A DNA stretch of 64,000 bases, taken from NCBI RefSeq assembly GCF_023703415.1, contig NZ_JAGMTU010000003.1:558001-622000 (forward strand), read 5' to 3'. Under the pieces are notes generated by a model, which worked only from the letters and a program-made list of their open reading frames with translations, was not told the DNA's origin and searched no databases. Each line of letters begins with the position of its first letter. The first letter of the stretch is position 1. Position numbers and translations under genes: made by a program. This document shows, piece by piece, positions 44,278-53,439 of this stretch. The DNA is from Microbacterium sp. USTB-Y. Its GTDB lineage: Bacteria; Actinomycetota; Actinomycetes; Actinomycetales; Microbacteriaceae.

Positions 44278-45999
44278 CTACTTGCCGGTGCAGTAGGAGA
44301 GATCGACCGTCGACTGCACGGGCACGTCGCCCGGCGGCACCGACATCGAGGACACCGTCTTCGGATCGGTCGCCTTGCATCCGGGATTCTCCACCGGGTT
44401 CGCGGTGAGTCCCTGCTGCTCCAGCCATTGGGTCGCCGAATCGAGCGACCAGCCGGTGAGATCGTTCACCGTCACGACCCCGCTCGCCACGAGCAGGTCG
44501 ACGACGGTGCCCGGCGGGACTTTGGCTCCCGCCTGCTCGCTCGCGGACAGGACGATGTCGTGCTGCGTGCGGGGATCGTTCTTCTGGGTGACCGAGCCCA
44601 GCTGCAGACCGGCCTTGGCCAGTGCGTCCTTGGCGGCGGAGGCGCTGAGCCCCTCCAGCGTCGGGACCACGATCTGCGCGGCACCGGTCGAGACGTAGAC
44701 GGTGACTGACTGGCCCTTGTCCATGCCGCTGCCGGCCGTCGGATCGGTGCTGATGACCTTGCCCTTGTCGACGGTGGCATCCGCCTGGTCGATGCGGATC
44801 GCGCGCAGGTCGTTCTTGTCGAGCAGCTCGACGGCGGTCTCGTAGGTCTGACCGACCACGTTCGGCACCGTGCGACCGGCGCTCGGCACCCCGGTGGTCG
44901 GCTTGATCGCCAGCACCCAGATGAGCACCGATGCGAGCAGCACCACGAGCAGGGCGACGCCGGCCCAGACCCACGCGACGGGCGGACCCGACTGCGTGCG
45001 CGTCATCGTCGTGTCGGAGGAGAGCTGGCGGAGCGTCCGCGCGGTCTCCTGCGCGTGCCGGGGGCTGGCGCCGTACAGCTCGCTGGTGAGCGAGGAGAGC
45101 TGCTTCTTAGTGGGCGCCGCGCCCGTCACGGCCTCATCGAGCGCGGTCCGGAACGAGGCCGCGTCGGGGAACCGCTGGAACGGGTCCTTCGCCATCGCGC
45201 GCAGCACGATCGGCTCCAGGGCCCTGATGCGCTGGAGCTCCGCGGACGAGTGGTCCTCCTCGTGGACCTCGCTGGGCGGCAGCGGCGTCTCGCTGACGTG
45301 CTGGTACGCGACCGCGACCGGCGACTCCCCGCGGAACGGCTGGCGCCCCGCGAGCATCTCGTACAGCACGACCCCGGTCGAGTACAGGTCGGTGCGCGCG
45401 TCGACCTGCTCGCCCTTGGCCTGCTCGGGCGAGAAATAGGCGGCGGTGCCGATGATCTGGGTGGTCTCGGCGACCGTCGACGACGAGTCGGACACCGCTC
45501 GGGCGATGCCGAAGTCCATCACCTTCACGGTGCCGGCGGGCGTGATCTTGACGTTGCCCGGCTTGATGTCGCGGTGCACGACACCGGCGCGGTGCGAGTA
45601 CTCCAGAGCCTCGAGGATCCCGTCGGCGTAGCGCACGGCGTCGGCGGTGGGCACCGGGCCGCGCGCGATGACGTCCTTGAGCAGCTCGCCGGGCACCAGC
45701 TCCATCACGATGAAGGGCACGGGCTCGGCGGGGGTGCCGCCGGCCTCGGGGGTGGAGTCCTCCCCCGCGTCGAAGACGCGCACGATCGACGGATGCGACA
45801 TGCGCGATGCGGCCTGCGCCTCCATCCGGAAGCGCGTGCGGAAGCCGGCGTCGCGGGCGAGCTCGCGGTCCAGGATCTTGATCGCGACCTCGCGGCCGAG
45901 GGTCAGGTCGTACCCCCGGTGCACATGGGCCATGCCGCCCCGGCCGATGAGGTCATCGACGCGGTAGCGACCGGCCATGACGCGCGTGGTCGTCGTCAC
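44278..45999 (-). CDS. pknB: Serine/threonine kinase PknB with three PASTA domains
   Basis: 573 aa from a GTG (MTTTTRVMAGRYRV), after GAGGGGGG; an ATG seven codons later is an alternative. Kinase domain with GRGGMAHV, the VAIK lysine at about K41, HRDIKPGN and DFGIARA. One membrane segment (AWVWAGVALLVVLLASVLIW) precedes three PASTA repeats that bind muropeptides or lipid II, fewer than the four of mycobacterial PknB. It ends the fhaA-to-pknB operon and acts at the division site and poles. The immediate upstream gene is the other kinase. Confidence 0.94.
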   Translation of the reverse strand: MTTTTRVMAGRYRVDDLIGRGGMAHVHRGYDLTLGREVAIKILDRELARDAGFRTRFRMEAQAASRMSHPSIVRVFDAGEDSTPEAGGTPAEPVPFIVMELVPGELLKDVIARGPVPTADAVRYADGILEALEYSHRAGVVHRDIKPGNVKITPAGTVKVMDFGIARAVSDSSSTVAETTQIIGTAAYFSPEQAKGEQVDARTDLYSTGVVLYEMLAGRQPFRGESPVAVAYQHVSETPLPPSEVHEEDHSSAELQRIRALEPIVLRAMAKDPFQRFPDAASFRTALDEAVTGAAPTKKQLSSLTSELYGASPRHAQETARTLRQLSSDTTMTRTQSGPPVAWVWAGVALLVVLLASVLIWVLAIKPTTGVPSAGRTVPNVVGQTYETAVELLDKNDLRAIRIDQADATVDKGKVISTDPTAGSGMDKGQSVTVYVSTGAAQIVVPTLEGLSASAAKDALAKAGLQLGSVTQKNDPRTQHDIVLSASEQAGAKVPPGTVVDLLVASGVVTVNDLTGWSLDSATQWLEQQGLTANPVENPGCKATDPKTVSSMSVPPGDVPVQSTVDLSYCTGK

Positions 46000-46043
46000 G
46001 GAGGACCCCCCTCGTTCTCGTGATTCTGCTGCGGTGCCGCGGT

Positions 46044-47756
46044 TCAGGGCGTGGGCGGTACCGTCACCGGAGGCGTCGGCCCGGACTGGATCTGCGCGGT
46101 GCGCGCGTCGGAGTCGGGACTCTGCTGGTCGCCGCACTTGACGGAGAACTTCGCGGTGAAGTCGCCGCTCTGCGCCAGCCGGACCTCGGTGCTCGTCGTC
46201 TCCGCCGGGAAACCGGGGCCGCCGGACATGAAGGAGCCGCCGTCGATCGTGACGATGTAGCCGGTGATCGACGTGCCGTTGGGGCAGACGTAACCGGATC
46301 CCCAGGAGACGGTGATCGTGCCTCCGGCGACCATGTCGCCGGAGAAGGTCGGCGCGGACGCCGGCTTCGGGGGCTGCGTGCGGTCGGCATACCGGGTGAG
46401 GGCGATCGAGGATCCGCTCGGCACCTTGCCGGTCGGATTCACGTTGTAGACCTTGCCGACCTGGTCGGCCGCCGGAGCCGGGTCGCCGTCCGCACAGGTG
46501 GCCTGCAGGCCGGCGTCGCGCGCCTTCGCCGTGGCGTCGTCGCACGTGAGGCCGACGAGCCCGAGGGCGTCGACGTCGACCCTGGTCTGCGTGGGCGTGG
46601 GTGTCGGCGTCTTGGACGGCGGGGTCTGCGACGCCGACGAGCTGGGCGGCGGCGTGGGCGCCTTCTGGTTCGACAGCAGGGCCCACACGGTGCCGCCGAG
46701 CACGATGATCAGCAGCGCGATGAGAGCGATCAGCGGCCAGGTCCAGGGGCTGCGCTTCTTCTTCTCCGGAGCCTGGTCGGCCTCGGTCGGGATCTGCGCC
46801 GTGGTCGGCATGATCGTGGTCGCGCCCTGGGTGGCCCCGAGCAGCTGGGTCATGGCGTCGTCGCCCCCGGGCGCGGCGGCGCCGACGCCCACCACTCCGG
46901 CGATGACCGCGGGAACGGCGATCGCGGCGGAGTTCAGGTCGCCGCGGCGCAGCGCCTGCGCGGCCCGTGCGACGGTCGCCGCGGAGCTCGGCCGGTCGGC
47001 CGGCTTCTTCGCGATCATCGCCATGACGAGGTTCTGCACCGGCTGCGGCACCGTGGGGGGCAGCGGCGGCGGGGTGTCGTTGATCTGCGCCATGGCGATC
47101 GCGACCTGCGACTCGCCCGTGAACGGGCGCTTGCCCGCCAGGCACTCGTACGCGACGATGCCGAGCGAGTAGATGTCGGTCGCGGGCGACGCGGCGTGTC
47201 CCGAGGCCTGCTCGGGCGAGAGGTACTGCACGGTGCCCATGACCTGGCCGGTCGCGGTGAGCGGCACCTGGTCGGCGATGCGGGCGATGCCGAAGTCGGT
47301 GATCTTGACGCGGCCGTCGGGCGTGATCAGCAGGTTGCCCGGCTTGATGTCGCGGTGCACGAGGCCGGCGGCGTGCGCGGCCTGCAGCGCCGAGGCGGTC
47401 TGCGCGACGATGTCGAGCGTCTTGTCGGCGCTGAGGGATCCCTCGCGCTCGATGATCGTCGACAGCGCCTCGCCCGGCACGAGCTCCATGACGAGGTACG
47501 CGGAGCCGTTCTCCTCGCCGTAGTCGAACACGCTGGCGATGCCCTCGTGGTTCACGAGGGCCGCGTGGCGGGCCTCGGCGCGGAAGCGCTCGAGGAAGCC
47601 CGGATCCCCCATGTACTCGTCCTTGAGGATCTTGATGGCGACGGTCCGTCCGATGACGTGGTCGGTCGCCTCCCACACCTCGCCCATGCCGCCGATGGCG
47701 ATCCGAGACTGCAGCTCGTAGCGACCGCCGAAATGCACACCCTGCGTCGGCCTCAT
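46044..47756 (-). CDS. pknA: Serine/threonine kinase PknA-like, with extracellular tail
   Basis: 570 aa. Kinase motifs GGMGEVWEA, K42 (VAIK), HRDIKPGN and DFGIARI. A cytoplasmic linker leads to one membrane segment (WPLIALIALLIIVLGGTVWAL). Unlike mycobacterial PknA, it has an outer tail: a Ser/Thr/Pro stalk, one PASTA-like repeat (VDVDALGLVGLTCDDATAKA and on) and a last 90-residue beta-sandwich-like module with paired cysteines. Start overlaps the PBP stop as ATGA. The outer module may sense a different ligand. Confidence 0.9.
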   Translation of the reverse strand: MRPTQGVHFGGRYELQSRIAIGGMGEVWEATDHVIGRTVAIKILKDEYMGDPGFLERFRAEARHAALVNHEGIASVFDYGEENGSAYLVMELVPGEALSTIIEREGSLSADKTLDIVAQTASALQAAHAAGLVHRDIKPGNLLITPDGRVKITDFGIARIADQVPLTATGQVMGTVQYLSPEQASGHAASPATDIYSLGIVAYECLAGKRPFTGESQVAIAMAQINDTPPPLPPTVPQPVQNLVMAMIAKKPADRPSSAATVARAAQALRRGDLNSAAIAVPAVIAGVVGVGAAAPGGDDAMTQLLGATQGATTIMPTTAQIPTEADQAPEKKKRSPWTWPLIALIALLIIVLGGTVWALLSNQKAPTPPPSSSASQTPPSKTPTPTPTQTRVDVDALGLVGLTCDDATAKARDAGLQATCADGDPAPAADQVGKVYNVNPTGKVPSGSSIALTRYADRTQPPKPASAPTFSGDMVAGGTITVSWGSGYVCPNGTSITGYIVTIDGGSFMSGGPGFPAETTSTEVRLAQSGDFTAKFSVKCGDQQSPDSDARTAQIQSGPTPPVTVPPTP

Positions 47757-49216
47757 CTGTTCAGCACCGCCTCCATGACCTTCTTCGCAATCGGTGACGC
47801 GATCGTGTCACCGGATCCGGACTGTCCCTGCCCACCGCCGTCTTCGACGACGACCGCAACGGCGATCTCCGGGTTCGAAGCGGGCGCGAAGCCGGTGAAC
47901 CACAGCGTGTAAGGGTCTGTGTCGCCGTTCTCCGCCGTGCCCGTCTTCCCGGCCACGTCGACTCCGTCTATTCTTGCACCCTGCGCCGCGCCGCTTGAGA
48001 CCGACGCCTGCATGGCGGCCGTGATCGCCGCGGCCTCGTCGCCGGTCATCGCCTGCCGGAACTGGCTGTTCTCGTACTGCTTCTGCACCGAGAGGTCGTC
48101 TCCGACGACCTGGTCGACCATGCGCGGGTTCATCACCAGGCCGCCGTTCGCGATGCCGGCGGAGACCATGGCCATCTGCAGCGGGGTCGCGCGCACGTCG
48201 CCCTGGCCGAAGCCGGTGAGACCCGTCTTGTCCGGGGAGAGGTTCTTCGGGTAGGTCGACGCGGACGACTGCAGCGGCAGCGAGAACTCCTGGCCGAAGC
48301 CGAACTTCTCGGCGGCGGCGCGGATCGCGTCATCGCCGAGCTGGACGGCGAGCTCGGCCATCGGGATGTTGCAGCTGTAGCGGATCGCATCGGCGAGGGA
48401 CACGTTCTGCCCGTCGCCGCCGGGGCAGGTGCCGCCCCAGGCGTTGTGCACGGCGGTGCTGGTGCCGGGGAGGGTGAAGGCGGCCGGGTTCGGGAACGTC
48501 GACTGCATCGTGAACTTGCCCGAGTCGAGCGCGGCCGCGGCCACGACCAGCTTGAACGTGGACCCGGGCGGGTTCATGTTGCCGCCGATGGCGCGGTTCG
48601 ACAGCGGCTTGTTCGGGTCGGCGACCAGGGCGTCGTAGGTGGTGTTCACGGCCTGGGAGTCGTGCGCCGCGAGGCTGTTCGTGTCGAAGCCGGGGGTGGA
48701 GACCAGCGCGAGGATCCGGCCCGTCTTCGGCTCGATCGCGACCACGGCGCCCTGGTAGCCCTGCAGCGCGTCGTAGGCGGCCTTCTGCGCGACCGGGTCG
48801 AGCGTGAGCACCACGTTCGCGCCCTTCTGCGGCTGGCCGGAGATGATCCGCTCGATCGAGGACAGGAACTGGGAGCCGCCCGTGCCGCTGAGCTCGCTGT
48901 TCATGGCCTTCTCGATGCCGGTCGCGCTTCCGAGGGCCGGGTTGTAGTAGCCGGTCACGGCGGACCACATCTGCGGATCCGTGTAGACGCGCTGGAACGA
49001 GTACATGTCGTTCGACGGCACGGAGGTCGCGATCGGGGCGCCGCCCGCGATGATCGATCCGCGCTGGATCTCGTAGCTGTCCAAGCGGGTGCGCCGGTTC
49101 GCGTCGTTCTGCGCGAGGGCGTCGGCCTGCACGACCTGGATCCAGCTGATCGAGCCGAACAGGGCGAGGAACATGACCAGCACGAGGATGCTGATGCGAC
49201 GGAGCTCTTTGGTCAT
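47753..49216 (-). CDS. pbpA: Class B penicillin-binding protein (PbpA)
   Basis: 487 aa transpeptidase. A short cytoplasmic tail and signal anchor (ISILVLVMFLALFGSI) are followed by the dimerisation domain and the transpeptidase domain: catalytic Ser219 in PPGSTFK, YSCN as the SxN motif, and KTGTAE. It cross-links peptidoglycan with the RodA-type partner encoded just upstream; the two are coupled by ATGA. It is within the wall/kinase operon. Confidence 0.95.
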   Translation of the reverse strand: MTKELRRISILVLVMFLALFGSISWIQVVQADALAQNDANRRTRLDSYEIQRGSIIAGGAPIATSVPSNDMYSFQRVYTDPQMWSAVTGYYNPALGSATGIEKAMNSELSGTGGSQFLSSIERIISGQPQKGANVVLTLDPVAQKAAYDALQGYQGAVVAIEPKTGRILALVSTPGFDTNSLAAHDSQAVNTTYDALVADPNKPLSNRAIGGNMNPPGSTFKLVVAAAALDSGKFTMQSTFPNPAAFTLPGTSTAVHNAWGGTCPGGDGQNVSLADAIRYSCNIPMAELAVQLGDDAIRAAAEKFGFGQEFSLPLQSSASTYPKNLSPDKTGLTGFGQGDVRATPLQMAMVSAGIANGGLVMNPRMVDQVVGDDLSVQKQYENSQFRQAMTGDEAAAITAAMQASVSSGAAQGARIDGVDVAGKTGTAENGDTDPYTLWFTGFAPASNPEIAVAVVVEDGGGQGQSGSGDTIASPIAKKVMEAVLNR

Positions 49217-50595
49217 CCGATCACCACCCGGGGTTGGCGGCGCACGCCGTCGGAGATCCGCAGCAGCAGTCCGACGATGAGCCAGTTGGCGATGAGGGAC
49301 GATCCGCCGGCGGCGAGGAACGGAGTGGTGAGACCCGTCAGCGGGATCACGCGGGTGACGCCGCCCACCATGATGAAGACCTGCAGGCCGATCGTGAACG
49401 AGACGCCGACGGCGAGCAGCTTGCCGAAGTCGTCCTGTCCGGCGACGCCGATGCGCAGGCCGCGGCTCACGAACACCATGTACAGGCAGAGCAGGGCGAA
49501 CAGGCCGATCAGGCCGAGCTCCTCGCCGAGGCTGGTGATGATGAAGTCGCTCTCGGCGACCGGGGTGATCTGCGGGCGGCCCTGGCCGAGACCCGTTCCG
49601 ATCAGGCCGCCGTGCGCGAGCCCGAAGATGCCCTGGGTGAGCTGATAGCTCTGGTCCTGCATGAGGTCGGGGTCGAACGCGTTGATCCACGTGTTGAAGC
49701 GGTTCTGCACGTAGGTGAGGAACTGCGAGACGACCGCGACGCCGACGACCACGCCCGCGACGCCGATGAGCACCCAGCTCGTCTTGCCGGTCGCGACGTA
49801 GAGCATCACGATGAACATGCCGAAGATGAGCACGCCGGTACCGAGGTCGTGCTGGGCGACGATGATGCCGAGCGAGATGAGCCAGACCACGATCACGGGG
49901 CCGAGCTCGCGCATGCGCGGCCAGGTGATCCCCGCGAACCGCTTGCCCACGGACGACAGGCTCTCCCTGGTGCGCACCAGATAGCCCGCGAAGAAGATCG
50001 CGAGGAAGATCTTCGACAGCTCTCCCGGCTGGAAGCCGAGCCCGCCGATCGAGATCCACACATCGGCGTTCGCGTCGGCCTTCAGACCCGGGATGAAGGG
50101 GAGCACCAGGAGCACGAGACCCGTCAGCCCCGAGACGTAGGTGTACTTGTAGAGCACCCGGTAGTTGCGCAGGAAGATCACGATCGCGATCGCGCCGACC
50201 ACGGAGATCGCCATCCACATGAGCTGCTTGTTGGACGACGCGTTCCAGCCCGTGTCGTGGTTCGCGATGTCGATGCGGTAGATCTCCGCGATGCCGACGC
50301 CGGTGAGGAGCGTCGCGATCGGCAGCACGAACGGATCCGCGTCGCTCGCGACGAAGCGCAGCACGATGTGCAGCGCGAACACCAGCACCGCCAGTCCGCC
50401 GCCGATGAGCAGGATCATCGGGTCGATGCGCCCGAGCGCGCCGAGCTGCACGAGGGTGAGCGCCGCGCCGGCGACGACCACCGCGAACAGCAGCAGCCAG
50501 AACTCGCGGTTGCGCTGCGTCTGCGGACCGCGGATGCGGCGCAGCGCGCGCAGCACGGCGGTGTCGGCCGTGACGTCGGGGGCGGTGGCGGTCAT
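49213..50595 (-). CDS. rodA: FtsW/RodA/SpoVE (SEDS) glycosyltransferase
   Basis: 460 aa with about twelve membrane segments. SEDS features are VWISIGGLGFQPGELSKIF and the essential region AQHDLGTGVLIFG, and in the C-terminal part LTGLTTPFLAAGGSSLIANW. It polymerises lipid II into glycan with its cognate class B PBP downstream. The start MTATAPDVTADTAV overlaps the phosphatase stop. A huge open frame extends upstream through pstP and fhaB but is a shadow. Confidence 0.94.
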   Translation of the reverse strand: MTATAPDVTADTAVLRALRRIRGPQTQRNREFWLLLFAVVVAGAALTLVQLGALGRIDPMILLIGGGLAVLVFALHIVLRFVASDADPFVLPIATLLTGVGIAEIYRIDIANHDTGWNASSNKQLMWMAISVVGAIAIVIFLRNYRVLYKYTYVSGLTGLVLLVLPFIPGLKADANADVWISIGGLGFQPGELSKIFLAIFFAGYLVRTRESLSSVGKRFAGITWPRMRELGPVIVVWLISLGIIVAQHDLGTGVLIFGMFIVMLYVATGKTSWVLIGVAGVVVGVAVVSQFLTYVQNRFNTWINAFDPDLMQDQSYQLTQGIFGLAHGGLIGTGLGQGRPQITPVAESDFIITSLGEELGLIGLFALLCLYMVFVSRGLRIGVAGQDDFGKLLAVGVSFTIGLQVFIMVGGVTRVIPLTGLTTPFLAAGGSSLIANWLIVGLLLRISDGVRRQPRVVIG

Positions 50596-51842
50596 GGCGT
50601 CTTCCCCGTCCCTGCGGCGGCGCGGAGGCTGTCGACCGTCGTCTGCGCCGCCGCGAGCGTGCTGGCGCTCGTGGTCTCCTTGACGGCCGACTGGTAGAAC
50701 GCCGGCAGGTCGGAGACCTTGATGCCGGTGTCCTCGTAGACGTGCGAGAGCGAGATCGGCCCGAGATCCTGCTGGATCCCCTGGAAGATCACGACAGTGC
50801 CCGTCTCCTCGCCGACCCCCACGAAGTAGCGGGTCTGCGTCCACGCGTAGGCGCCGAAGAGCGCGGCCGCCATCAGCGCGATCACGACGATGAACCCGGT
50901 GATCCAGCCGATGCGCCGTCGCACGGCGCGCCGGTGGTCCTCCTCGATGAGCTCCTCGAGGTAGCCGGCGGCGGGCTCGAAGTGCGTGGGCTCGTTCGCC
51001 GCCTGGCGCACCGGATGCAGCCAGCTCGGCCGGGCCGGGCGCGCGGCGGGGACGATGACGCCCTGGGGGTTCGCGGCCGCGCCGACGATCGTGGCGGATC
51101 CGGAGAGCACCGGATGCTGGCCGCCCACGTCGACGATCACGATCGTGACGTTGTCGGGCGCGCCGCCGTCGAGCGCGAACTTGAGCAGGCCGTCGGCGGT
51201 GCGGCCCGGCGCCATCCCCAGGCGCAGCGCCTTGAGCATGTGCGTCTCGTCGACCACGCCGCTGAGGCCGTCCGAGCAGAGCAGCCAGCGGTCGCCCGGC
51301 TGGGTCGGCATGACGAACATGTCGAGCTCGGGATCCGCGTCCATGTCGCTGAGCACGCGCATCAGCACCGAGCGGCGCGGGTGGTAGCGCGCCTCCTCCG
51401 GGGTGATGCGCCCGGAGTCGACCAGCCGCTGCACGAACGTGTGATCCGTGGTGATCTGGGTCAGCGCCTCGTCGCGGTAGAGGTAGATCCGTGAATCGCC
51501 GATGTGGCCGATGACGGCGTAGTCGTCGACCATGATGATCGCGTCGAGGGTGGTGCCGAGGCCGGCGAGCTCGGGACGGTCCTTCACGGCGCGGATCATG
51601 TCGCCCGCCGCGGTGGTGGCCGCGGCCTGCAGCGACGCCTGCGCGTCCATCGTCGAGGGGTAGGCGTGGTCGAGGTTCTGCAGCCGGTGGATCGCGATGC
51701 TGCTGGCGACGTCGCCGCCCGCGTGGCCGCCCATGCCGTCGGCGACGACGAACAGGTTCGCCCCGGCATAGCCGGAGTCCTGGTTGTTGGAGCGGACCTT
51801 CCCGGTGTGGGAGATCGCGGCGCTCGAGCCCTCGAAGACCAT
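50592..51842 (-). CDS. pstP: PP2C-family Ser/Thr phosphatase (PstP)
   Basis: 416 aa. PP2C motifs: SNNQDSGY, VADGMGGHAGG, GDSRIYLYR, SDGLSGVV and DNVT provide the metal-binding aspartates. The catalytic domain (about residues 1-235) is joined by a linker to one membrane segment (ITGFIVVIALMAAALFGAYAW) and a short outer domain. It reverses PknA/PknB phosphorylation. The stop overlaps the SEDS start (ATGA). Confidence 0.95.
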   Translation of the reverse strand: MVFEGSSAAISHTGKVRSNNQDSGYAGANLFVVADGMGGHAGGDVASSIAIHRLQNLDHAYPSTMDAQASLQAAATTAAGDMIRAVKDRPELAGLGTTLDAIIMVDDYAVIGHIGDSRIYLYRDEALTQITTDHTFVQRLVDSGRITPEEARYHPRRSVLMRVLSDMDADPELDMFVMPTQPGDRWLLCSDGLSGVVDETHMLKALRLGMAPGRTADGLLKFALDGGAPDNVTIVIVDVGGQHPVLSGSATIVGAAANPQGVIVPAARPARPSWLHPVRQAANEPTHFEPAAGYLEELIEEDHRRAVRRRIGWITGFIVVIALMAAALFGAYAWTQTRYFVGVGEETGTVVIFQGIQQDLGPISLSHVYEDTGIKVSDLPAFYQSAVKETTSASTLAAAQTTVDSLRAAAGTGKTP

Positions 51843-51851
51843 GGCCGCCGG

Positions 51852-52370
51852 TTACGCCCGCAGCTCGAAGGTCGTGGCGCCCACCTTGATGGGGGCGCCG
51901 ACCGCCACCGAGACGGGGGCGCCGACGCGCTCGCCGTTCAGGAAGGTGCCGTTCGTGGAGTCGAGATCCTGCAGCATCCACTGCTCGCCCCACAGCAGCA
52001 GCCGCGCGTGGTGGCTGGACGTGTAGTCGTCGCGGATCACGAGCCCGGACTCGCTGGAGCGGCCGATCGACATCGGCTCGGAGCCGAGCGGCACCTCGAG
52101 GCCCGCCTTCGGGCCGGAGGTGATCACGAGCTTCGTGACGCTGGACGTCGTGGCGGGGCCGCCCGGCTTGCTGCGCGGGGCCGCCTTCGGCTTCGCGGGC
52201 GCCGCGGCCGGCTTCGCGGGCGCGCTCGCCGCGGCCGCCTCGCCCTGCGGCATCTTGCGCACGCGCACGCCGAAGAGATCGGCGCGCAGCGAGTAGACCA
52301 CGGCGAACACGAAGAACCACATCAGCACGAGGAAGCCGATGCGCAGCAGGAGCAGGGTCAGTTCACTCAT
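51852..52370 (-). CDS. fhaB: FHA-domain protein FhaB
   Basis: 172 aa. One N-terminal membrane segment (LLLRIGFLVLMWFFVFAVVYSLR), an Ala/Pro/Lys-rich linker, and a C-terminal FHA domain (about residues 88-172) with GRSSESGLVI, SSHHARL and DSTNGTFLNG, which reads phospho-threonine. In mycobacteria the equivalent links kinase signals to the division machinery. Start lies 8 bp inside the fhaA end. Confidence 0.94.
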   Translation of the reverse strand: MSELTLLLLRIGFLVLMWFFVFAVVYSLRADLFGVRVRKMPQGEAAAASAPAKPAAAPAKPKAAPRSKPGGPATTSSVTKLVITSGPKAGLEVPLGSEPMSIGRSSESGLVIRDDYTSSHHARLLLWGEQWMLQDLDSTNGTFLNGERVGAPVSVAVGAPIKVGATTFELRA

Positions 52371-53091
52371 GCCGAAGGCTCCTGGTCGCGTCGTCGCCGC
52401 GGCCGCCGCGCGCGGGAGCGGACACGGGAACCACCTGGAACGTGAGGTCGGTGCGGCCGATCGTGATCACCATGCCGCTCTCGAGCTGGGCCTCGCGCAC
52501 GCGCTGGCCGTTGAGCTTGGTGCCGTTGGTGGATCCGAGGTCGCGGAGCATGGCGTGATCGCCGTCCCACAGCACCTCGGCGTGCTTGCGGCTGGACCCC
52601 GCGTCGCCGATCGTGATGTCGGCGTCGCTGCCGCGGCCGATGACCGTGCGCGCCCGGGTGAGCGGGTATCGGGAGCCTCCGGTCGCGATCTCCGCCTGCC
52701 AGGTGACGCGGGCGCCGGCGGAGGACGTCGAGGTGGACTCGACCCGCACGGTGCCGGTCGTGAGCCGGTCGTCGGCTTCGATGGCGATGTTCACGGGGCC
52801 GGAGAAGCTGTAGCCCTGGGCCTTGGCGTGGTCATTGACGAGCACGTGCAGCTCGTCGAGGAGGGCGGATCCGAGTCCGTGCATCGCGGTGGCGTCGTCG
52901 CCGCTGAGGTGCACGAGGAAGGTGCTGGGAACGATGATCCGGTCGCGGCTGACGACCGCGGCCTTGGTGTCCATCTCGCGCCGCAGAGCCGAGGCGATCT
53001 CCACGGGCTGGATGCCGCTGCGGAAGGTCTTCGCGAAGGCGCTGTTCACAGCGCGTTCGAGACCCTTCTCAAAGCTGTCTAGTAGTCCCAC
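52363..53091 (-). CDS. fhaA: DUF3662/FHA-domain protein FhaA
   Basis: 242 aa from a GTG (MGLLDSFEKGLERAVNSAFAK), after GGGAGCC. N-terminal DUF3662 (about residues 1-125), short linker, then an FHA domain with GRGSDADITIG, SRKHAEVLWDG and LGSTNGTKLNGQ. It is the first gene of the fhaA-fhaB-pstP-rodA-pbpA-pknA-pknB run; promoter elements should lie in the roughly 190 bp up to tRNA-Leu. A longer N terminus is possible but less family-like. Confidence 0.94.
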   Translation of the reverse strand: MGLLDSFEKGLERAVNSAFAKTFRSGIQPVEIASALRREMDTKAAVVSRDRIIVPSTFLVHLSGDDATAMHGLGSALLDELHVLVNDHAKAQGYSFSGPVNIAIEADDRLTTGTVRVESTSTSSAGARVTWQAEIATGGSRYPLTRARTVIGRGSDADITIGDAGSSRKHAEVLWDGDHAMLRDLGSTNGTKLNGQRVREAQLESGMVITIGRTDLTFQVVPVSAPARGGRGDDATRSLRHE

Positions 53092-53287
53092 TGGGCTCCC
53101 ATGGCTCACCGATCGGTAGGGCCATGTTAGCGACACGGCCTGAATGATCCCCCGGGCCGGGCGGGAGACACGGGAAACCCCGAAGGAGCCCGCGGTTCGG
53201 CGGAGGTCCGTGCGCTGCTGCGGCTCTGGTTCGAGCACGGTGCCGGAGCGTGATATTCTCGGGAGGTTGGTTCGCGAGGGCCGACAT

Positions 53288-53371
53288 GCGCGAGTGGCGG
53301 AATAGGTAGACGCGCTGGCTTCAGGTGCCAGTGCCTGCAAGGGCGTGGGGGTTCAAGTCCCCCCTCGCGCA
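53288..53371 (+). tRNA. tRNA-Leu (CAG)
   Basis: Acceptor GCGCGAG pairs with CTCGCGC. The anticodon arm is CTGGC-TTCAGGT-GCCAG with anticodon CAG. A long variable arm (class II) and T arm GGGGTTCAAGTCCCC are present. CCA is not encoded. Confidence 0.97.
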
Positions 53372-53378
53372 CAGTATG

Positions 53379-53409
53379 AGAGGCTCGGATCCATCGGATC
53401 CGGGCCTCT
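53379..53409 (+). terminator. Terminator after tRNA-Leu
   Basis: 14-bp stem AGAGGCTCGGATCC / GGATCCGGGCCTCT (one T-G pair) with a 3-nt loop, then TTCTGGTT. Confidence 0.88.
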
Positions 53410-53439
53410 TCTGGTTCCTGGCGGTCGATGGGGGCGGCG

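Noticed and set aside
44278..47676. 1132-codon open frame joining both kinases
   Set aside because: Only the last 573 codons are PknB; the upstream part reads pknA out of frame. The GTG with ribosome binding site defines the true start.
49213..52320. 1035-codon open frame ending in the SEDS gene
   Set aside because: Only the last 460 codons are SEDS-like; the earlier part is an out-of-frame reading of pstP and fhaB.
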